Assembly: GCF_935822925.1 (NCBI RefSeq)
Contig: NZ_CAKXZS010000014.1
Location: forward strand, 150,786 to 214,785
Source of the DNA: Mesorhizobium ventifaucium
Lineage (GTDB): Bacteria; Pseudomonadota; Alphaproteobacteria; Rhizobiales; Rhizobiaceae
Direction of reading: 5' to 3'
Length of the DNA: 64,000 bases
Positions 58,955 through 64,000 of this stretch are shown here, piece after piece; positions within the stretch are counted from its first letter, which is position 1; every line of letters starts with the position of its first letter. The position numbers and the translations under genes are program-made. The notes below the pieces were generated by a model that made no database searches, was not told where the DNA came from, and saw only the letters and a program-made list of their open reading frames with translations.

Positions 58955-59136
58955 GACGAGATCGAACCAACAACCCCGGCAACCGGCATCAAGGGCAGGC
59001 GCCACGGGCTGCCGGCCAACGACCAAGCAGGGCATTTCCAGTTCTGCCCCGTCTGTGGCCAGACATCATGCGTGACCTCGGCCAGGCGCTCCACAATGCA
59101 GATTCTGACCATGAGCCGCTGCCGACAGAACAATAG
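58955..59136 (+). pseudogene. Remnant of a small CxxC protein
   Basis: One frame reads GLPANDQAGHFQFCPVCGQ up to about 59062. The adjoining frame continues from 59068 as MRDLGQALHNADSDHEPLP and ends at 59136. Together they resemble a short rhizobial CPVCGQ..DMRDLG..HH protein that has lost about four bases at the junction. No start codon is found in the first frame. The gene is therefore broken at both ends of its first half. Confidence 0.45.
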
Positions 59137-59528
59137 GTTCCCTCACAGTGTTCGTTCGAATGATGCTATTCCGTTGCCTTGAGCGCAAGTTTTTGGGCAG
59201 GCCACCACAGCGCCTCCTCTTACGCTCGCTGGTGGTCAAGGCCCAGCGGCCTCCAGCTGCCAGTCCCCCTCGCAACCAAGCCGCTGGGCCGTCTCCGGTA
59301 GAGGCAACGCGCAAGGCGATGCTGGCGCCGTTTGCGAGGGAGTCGCCAAATCGCTGACGGATTCCGCAGAAAAGGCACTGAAACAAGCCGTAGGCCGTCT
59401 TGGCGAAGCCCTGACCAATTCGGAACGGGTTCGCAGCGGCGTTTGAGGAGGTCGACCGACGATCCTCCGGCGCCCTTGACGATTCATGGGGCTCCTCGCC
59501 CCATCAGTTACGCACCGTAATTTCCCGC
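59137..59528. other. Gap, probably decayed sequence
   Basis: A plus-strand frame (about 59187-59436) ends with CEGVAKSLTDSAEKALKQAV and ERVRSGV, which looks protein-like, but it has no start codon. I therefore list no gene. No repeats or RNA features were seen. Confidence 0.4.
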
Positions 59529-59529
59529 C

Positions 59530-59919
59530 TCACGCGGCTGCGTCAAGCCCTTGCGCCGGCACATAGTTGAGTATCGGGCCTAGCCAGCGCTCGACCTTGG
59601 CGAGCGGCATGCTCTTGCGCCTCGCCTAGTCCTCGACCTGGTCGCGTTCGACCTCGGGCACGCCGAAAAAATAGCTTTCGGGATCCGACAGGTAGATGCC
59701 GGAGACGGAGGAGCCGGCCAGATGTCAAAGCTATCAGTCAGGCTGACGCCCGCGTTGCGCTCGCCGTCGAGCAGGCGGAAAAACGTCGCTTTCTCGGCGT
59801 GATCGGGCTGCGCCGGATAGCCGGCGCCGGGTGGATGCCGAGATAGGGTTCGCCGATCAGCTCGTCCGGTGCCGGGTCCTCATCGGGTGCATAGGCCCCC
59901 AGAACTCCTGTGCAGTGAT
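59530..59919 (-). pseudogene. metH: C-terminal fragment of methionine synthase (metH)
   Basis: Read on the minus strand with frame corrections, the fragment gives ITAQEFWG, YAPDED.APDELIGEPYLG, GYPAQPDHAEKATFFRLLD, ERNAGVSLTDSFDIW, GSSVSGIYLSDPESYFFGV and RRKSMPLAKVERWLGPIL. These match the reactivation (AdoMet-binding) domain of B12-dependent MetH. It has apparent single-base deletions near 59900, 59830 and 59718, and an amber codon replacing the tyrosine of VEDYA (near 59626). Only the last 125 or so residues remain, so it is a remnant and not a working gene. Confidence 0.8.
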
Positions 59920-59982
59920 CGGCCCAATCTCCAATCCCAAGACTGAAGCGTAGCGCTACTCTGTAGGTGGGCGTATGCGCAC

Positions 59983-62667
59983 TTATACTCTACCCAACCG
60001 GAGCGGTTCATCCAAAATCCGTTCAGTGCGCAGATGCCGAGATCGAACGAAGGCCTTTAGTCCGTCGCAATCCAACGCATGCCCGAAGGCATAACCCTGC
60101 AATATGTCGCAGCCCAAGCTCTTGAGTGTCTGTGCGTGCTCCATCGTCTCGACACCCTCCGCTACGACCTCGATACCCAGGGATTTGCCGATTTCGATGA
60201 TCGACGAGACGACCTGCCTTCGTTGCGGCGATTTGACAATTGGAATGACCAGTTGGCGATCTATCTTCAACCGGCGAGGCTGCAGCTTGAGCAAGCTGAC
60301 TATAGAGGCATAGCCCGTTCCAAAATCGTCTATTTCTACGTCAATGCCGAGCGCTTTTATCTGCTCAAGATTCCAGGTAACAAAGTCATCATTCTCGTCA
60401 AGAAAAATTGACTCAACGAGCTCGAATGAAACTGTCCCCTTCTTGATATTCAGCTTCCTGAGGCTCTTTATGAGTTCCTCATCCTGAAGGCGGCGTGCCG
60501 AAACATTTACCGACACCCGCGGAATGTGAAGATTCGCAGCAGACCACCCTTCGAGATCCAAAAGCGATTGCTCTAATATGTTTCGATCGATGATCGAGAC
60601 GACATTCAATTCTTCCGCAATCCTTAGGAAGACGTCGGGCGCCAAAATACCCTTCTCCGGATGCCGCCATCGCGCCAGCGCCTCAACCCCAACAATTTCA
60701 AGCGTTTTTGCGTCAAATTGCGGCTGGTAGAAGGGAATGAACTCGTTGCGCTCAAGACCGCCGAGAATTTCGTCAGCAATCCGTTTTGTGTCGACGATCT
60801 CGCTCTGCATTGCCTCGGTGAAGAATTCGTATCGATTGCGCCCACGCCTCTTTGCTCGGTAAAGCGCGATGTCAGCGTTGACCAGCAGGTGTTTGGCTTC
60901 GATATCTTTTCCGTTATCGACTGCAATGCCCACGCTGACGCCAAAACGGCATCGATGGCCCTGATAGTAGACCGGTTCCCGCATCTGGCAGATGACCCGG
61001 TCAGCGAGCAGCGCCAGTTGCTTGATATCGTCATGCACCACGCACAGGACGATGAATTCATCTCCTCCGATCCGAGCGACGAAACCCTCACCATCGACCT
61101 TGGATCGGAGGACAGTCGAGGCGTGAACAAGCATTGCGTCGCCTGCGGCGTGACCAAGCGTATCGTTGATGTGCTTGAATCGATCCAGATCAATGTGAAG
61201 CAGTGCCGCATACCCGCCGGTCCGCCTGGCGTTTGCCGCGTAATCTTCCAGCACCTGGTCAAGGTAACGCCGGTTGGGCAAACCGGTCAACGAATCGTGG
61301 AGCGCAATGTGCTCTATGCGCGCCTTAGCCGACTCGAGTTCTGCATTTTTCGACTCGGAAAGCTGTTTTGCGCGAACCAGGTCCTTGTTCAGCAGGACAT
61401 CGGCTGTCACATCCCATTCGGCGCCAATCATTTTTGGGGTGTCGTTTGCGACCCGGTAAATTATCGCCTTGGATCGGACATGGCGAATCTCGCCATCCGG
61501 CCGAATAATCCGGTACTCCGACAAATATGGCCCGCCGCCGGCCGTCGCGCGATCGAAATCGGCGTTGGCGCCAGCCAAATCATCCGGGTGGATTGCTCCC
61601 GCCCAGTCCAGGTAGCCGCGGCACTCCCCAGCTGGTTTGCCGTATATTTCATTGACGCGGTCGTCCCATTTAAGTTCGTTGGTCGCGAGATCGTGTTCCC
61701 AAACGCCAATAGCCGACGCTTCCAGAGCGAGTTCCAGGCGTCTCGACAATCGACTCAATTCCGCATAGTTGCGCTGTCTCTCGCCAATCAGACGACCCGT
61801 GACCAGGAATGGGATCACAACCAAAGCCCCGGCCACCGCCATGATGGCGCGCAAGAACCACGCGTTGTCGGGCGTCGAAGGCCAGCCGTTTTTGGGAATG
61901 GCTGCGATCCGCCACGAACCGGACGGGAGCAGAACGTCGGCTGTCACCGGATTGCTTTTGGCGACGCGCTCATTGCCGAAGAATTGCTCTCCACCTGGAC
62001 CGAGAGCGTCCTTACCGATCAGCGCTATGTCAATCCCGAGATCATCGTCAAGCAGGCCGCTCGCCTTATAAAGGCGCTGAACGTCGACAACGGCCGAAAT
62101 GATGCCCCAGAACCTTTCGGTGTTGCCCGCGCTGCGTACAAAGACCGGAATACGACCGACGAAGCCCTGCCCGCCCTGCCTCAAGTCGACGGGACCGGCA
62201 AGAATTAGCTCGCGCTCGTCTCGCGCCCTTAGCGCGGCCACACGCTGCCGCTCGTCCTTGCGGTAATCGAGGCCTATCGCCTTCTCGTTGCCCTCCATCG
62301 GGTACATCAGGGAAATGACCAGATCGGGCGCGCCGGCAATATTCTTCAATTGCGAGCCCCTGCCAAACAGGTTGCGCGCCAGCGAGGCGAAGCGTTGCTG
62401 TCCCATATAGGGCTCAGTCACGACCGTCGCGACCAGTCCCCGCACCAGTTGAAGGTTTCCATTGATGTTACCTTCAAGCTTGGCGCGGATAAGATTGACC
62501 TTTGCCAGGACATCCGCTCGGGCGGCTTGATCCGAGACGACTTTGTTCTGGTGGTCCGCGAACGCTGCGCCAACGGCAATAACTATCACCGCCATTGCCG
62601 CCGGGATATTTGCCGACGAGAAAACGGCCTTCTTAATACCGCCGAACCTAGCGCGGAAAAGAGCCAA
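59983..62667 (-). CDS. CHASE-PAS-GGDEF-EAL cyclic-di-GMP signalling protein
   Basis: The 894-residue inner-membrane protein has an N-terminal helix, a periplasmic CHASE-type sensor (about 40-275, with LDYRKDERQRVAALRARD), a second helix and a PAS domain (about 315-440). A GGDEF domain (about 455-625, RIGGDEFIVL) and EAL domain (about 640-885, GVEALARWRHPE, with DDFGTGYAS) follow. Both active-site motifs are intact, so synthesis and breakdown of cyclic-di-GMP are possible. Start: TTG at 62667, with GAGGAA eight bases upstream; TTG at 62682 is the alternative. Confidence 0.92.
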   Translation of the reverse strand: MALFRARFGGIKKAVFSSANIPAAMAVIVIAVGAAFADHQNKVVSDQAARADVLAKVNLIRAKLEGNINGNLQLVRGLVATVVTEPYMGQQRFASLARNLFGRGSQLKNIAGAPDLVISLMYPMEGNEKAIGLDYRKDERQRVAALRARDERELILAGPVDLRQGGQGFVGRIPVFVRSAGNTERFWGIISAVVDVQRLYKASGLLDDDLGIDIALIGKDALGPGGEQFFGNERVAKSNPVTADVLLPSGSWRIAAIPKNGWPSTPDNAWFLRAIMAVAGALVVIPFLVTGRLIGERQRNYAELSRLSRRLELALEASAIGVWEHDLATNELKWDDRVNEIYGKPAGECRGYLDWAGAIHPDDLAGANADFDRATAGGGPYLSEYRIIRPDGEIRHVRSKAIIYRVANDTPKMIGAEWDVTADVLLNKDLVRAKQLSESKNAELESAKARIEHIALHDSLTGLPNRRYLDQVLEDYAANARRTGGYAALLHIDLDRFKHINDTLGHAAGDAMLVHASTVLRSKVDGEGFVARIGGDEFIVLCVVHDDIKQLALLADRVICQMREPVYYQGHRCRFGVSVGIAVDNGKDIEAKHLLVNADIALYRAKRRGRNRYEFFTEAMQSEIVDTKRIADEILGGLERNEFIPFYQPQFDAKTLEIVGVEALARWRHPEKGILAPDVFLRIAEELNVVSIIDRNILEQSLLDLEGWSAANLHIPRVSVNVSARRLQDEELIKSLRKLNIKKGTVSFELVESIFLDENDDFVTWNLEQIKALGIDVEIDDFGTGYASIVSLLKLQPRRLKIDRQLVIPIVKSPQRRQVVSSIIEIGKSLGIEVVAEGVETMEHAQTLKSLGCDILQGYAFGHALDCDGLKAFVRSRHLRTERILDEPLRLGRV

Positions 62668-62863
62668 TAGGCGATTCCTCAAATGCTATTCAGGTTCTGG
62701 GCCAACCCGACCAGGGTATATTAGCTATCAATATTTAATTTTGACCTTCACGGGTCCTAAAATTTTTGCACGTTCCAACCGCCTGAGGTGGCCGGGGTGG
62801 TTGACACGGACCTGCGGCTCCGGTTGACACCTTGGAACTGTCTGCAGTCGCTGAAGGTGTGGA

Positions 62864-62959
62864 TTTGTGCTCCGGCATGCGGCGGCCGAGATCATTGGTG
62901 ACGCCGATATAGATCGTGCCGCGCTACTTGCCCGCGGTCATATAGGCATAGCCGGCCAT
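62864..62959 (-). pseudogene. Remnant of a GIY-YIG nuclease-domain protein
   Basis: The minus strand reads MAGYAYMTAGK, then a TAG stop, then RGTIYIGVTNDLGRRMPEHK, after which similarity ends. The pattern Y.YM....GT.YIGVTNDL.RR..EHK is that of short GIY-YIG endonuclease-like proteins common in rhizobia. An in-frame stop and the loss of the C-terminal half show decay. Confidence 0.75.
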
Positions 62960-63029
62960 GGTCGAAGGATAACTTGCGCCTTTGCGGATACAAGCGTCGT
63001 TCTGAGCCGCTGCATTCTTCGGCTGATGT

Positions 63030-63096
63030 CACGGCATGGGATCCCAGGGTCTGCGCCGTGTCGCTTCGCCCCTTGCTCCGCCCTAGGATGACGAAG
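63030..63096. repeat. Dispersed repeat, type F
   Basis: CACGGCATGGGATCCCAGGG, a TCGCTTCGCCCC-rich centre and CCTAGGATGACGAAG match the two copies at 21791-21850 and 21971-22036. It lies next to the GIY-YIG remnant. Confidence 0.75.
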
Positions 63097-63198
63097 GCGC
63101 GCGGTGGGATTTAGCTAATCGCCAGCGTTGGATCAGCGGCTGCAGGCCGGCCGGCAGCGACCGTCAGTCAAAGAACCAAATCCCTGCGCAGGGGAACT

Positions 63199-64000
63199 CT
63201 AGTGACCCTCAATCGCCTTGGGGGTAACCAGGTAGGGTATCTTGCCGACGCTGCGCTTCGTCGCGCCGATGGAATAGGCCATCGGGATCTTGGGAGAGTT
63301 CTCTGGCAAGCCGAACATATCCTTGCCGGCCCTCACGGCAAATGAAAAGTGCTGCCACGAAACCGTGTCATGCTCATTGAGAAAATCCAGCGTCAGCCCA
63401 GCTGAAATCAGCGCGTTCACCACGTCACTGACCGGATGAATCCACTCATAGTAGCGCGGATGTTTCAAGACGCGGTCGTCGCCGGTATAGGTGAGTTCCT
63501 CGTTCCAAGCGAGTGGTCGAGCTATTGGCGTTCGCCAGTCATGCTTGAACTCCAGCGCCGCAGCCTTGCGGTCACACTGGAACATCAACGGATGGCCCTC
63601 GGCGAGATAGAGCCGGCCGCCGGGCCGCAGGAGATCGGCAACCACCCGCGCCCAGCGGAACACGTCGTCAAGCCAGTTTACCGAACCCCAGGTAACGTAA
63701 GCGATGTCAAAGGTTCGGCCAAGCGCTTCGACTGCCTCGAACAGTGGCGCCTCCACGAAGCGCACGTCAGTGCCTGCCTTTGCAGCGAAATCCCGCGCCG
63801 CTGCGATCGCCGTCGGTGAAAAGTCGAGCCCGGTCACGCTGCCCGCGCCCAGATTCTTCAAGCTGATTGTGTCAAGCCCGATATGGCATTGCAAATGGAC
63901 GATATCCTTGCCGACAATGTCACCGACCTCGCGCGTTTCCAGCTCATAGAGATTGGATCCGCCAGCCAGCACATTTTCTATGTGGTAGCTGCCCGTTGTG
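63199..64000 (-). CDS. Class I SAM-dependent methyltransferase (5' end outside window)
   Basis: The visible 267 residues include the AdoMet motif I VGKDIVHLQCHIGLDTISL, GLDFSPTAIAAAR (motif II), and LLRPGGRLYLAEGHP (post III). The C-terminal WIHPVSDVVNALISAGLTLDFLNEHD is usual in bacterial small-molecule methyltransferases. The frame stays open to the window edge (TTGSYHIEN...), so the start lies beyond position 64000; a GTG at 63972 is internal. The substrate is unknown. Confidence 0.85.
   Translation of the reverse strand, partial: TTGSYHIENVLAGGSNLYELETREVGDIVGKDIVHLQCHIGLDTISLKNLGAGSVTGLDFSPTAIAAARDFAAKAGTDVRFVEAPLFEAVEALGRTFDIAYVTWGSVNWLDDVFRWARVVADLLRPGGRLYLAEGHPLMFQCDRKAAALEFKHDWRTPIARPLAWNEELTYTGDDRVLKHPRYYEWIHPVSDVVNALISAGLTLDFLNEHDTVSWQHFSFAVRAGKDMFGLPENSPKIPMAYSIGATKRSVGKIPYLVTPKAIEGH

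Noticed and set aside
59187..59436. Protein-like frame ending in LTDSAEKALKQAVGRLGEAL.
   Set aside because: It has no ATG, GTG or TTG start and a stop just upstream; treated as decayed or chance sequence.
53371..60000. Attachment-site duplication of the tRNA-Gln 3' end.
   Set aside because: No second copy of the tRNA 3' end (GAATCCAGGTTCCCCA) was seen within the window.

Overview
The window looks like chromosomal DNA of an alphaproteobacterium of the order Hyphomicrobiales, most likely Mesorhizobium or a close relative. The evidence is the high GC content, the conserved order glyA-nrdR-ribD-ribE-ribH-nusB, an LdtR/L,D-transpeptidase pair, a K+-independent H+-pyrophosphatase, Bpt, SthA, and several families of short palindromic intergenic repeats of the kind common in rhizobia. 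Species assignment is inference; no rRNA or marker comparison was possible.

Layout. 0.1-6.6 kb (minus strand): hppA, preceded by a complete osmoprotectant ABC operon in the yehZYXW order. 6.9-13.9 kb (minus): MFS exporter, nusB, ribH, ribE, ribD, nrdR, an exported protein and glyA; most junctions overlap by a few bases. 14-19.6 kb (minus): CPA1 antiporter, L,D-transpeptidase with its MarR-type regulator LdtR, a small membrane protein and an enoyl-CoA hydratase family hydrolase. 19.8-26.9 kb: hemB, a frameshifted RibD/DHFR-like gene, ppk2, an aldo/keto reductase, a charged 54-residue protein, a DUF982 protein, an MFS exporter and a DUF423 protein. 27-28.5 kb: a compact LacI-family locus with two tandem paralogous micro-genes and three near-identical palindromic operators; this is the best candidate for an undescribed regulatory unit. 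28.5-53.3 kb: mostly housekeeping genes (opgC-like, sthA, bpt, parC, aspS, rnd, guaB, rlmE, ppx) mixed with transporters and small membrane proteins, separated by repeat clusters, plus a possible small RNA between guaB and an MFS gene.

53.4-63.1 kb is different. It follows tRNA-Gln(CUG), is gene-sparse, and holds short or stress-type genes (DUF1003, a DUF892/YciF ferritin-like protein, a 25-residue hydrophobic peptide and several micro-genes). It also holds decayed fragments of metH, a GIY-YIG protein and a small CxxC protein. Three genes here carry upstream GGAAC-N18-TT elements that match the RpoE2/EcfG general stress promoter pattern, so the region reads as a stress-response patch inside a decaying accessory segment. 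A large CHASE-PAS-GGDEF-EAL protein and a methyltransferase running off the right edge close the window.

How the genes work together: osmotic and ionic homeostasis (YehZYXW, the CPA1 antiporter, OpgC, HppA), riboflavin and nucleotide metabolism (rib genes, nrdR, guaB), phosphate energetics (hppA, ppk2, ppx), envelope maintenance (LdtP/LdtR, OpgC) and stress physiology recur throughout. All functional calls rest on reading motifs and gene order; no database search was run.
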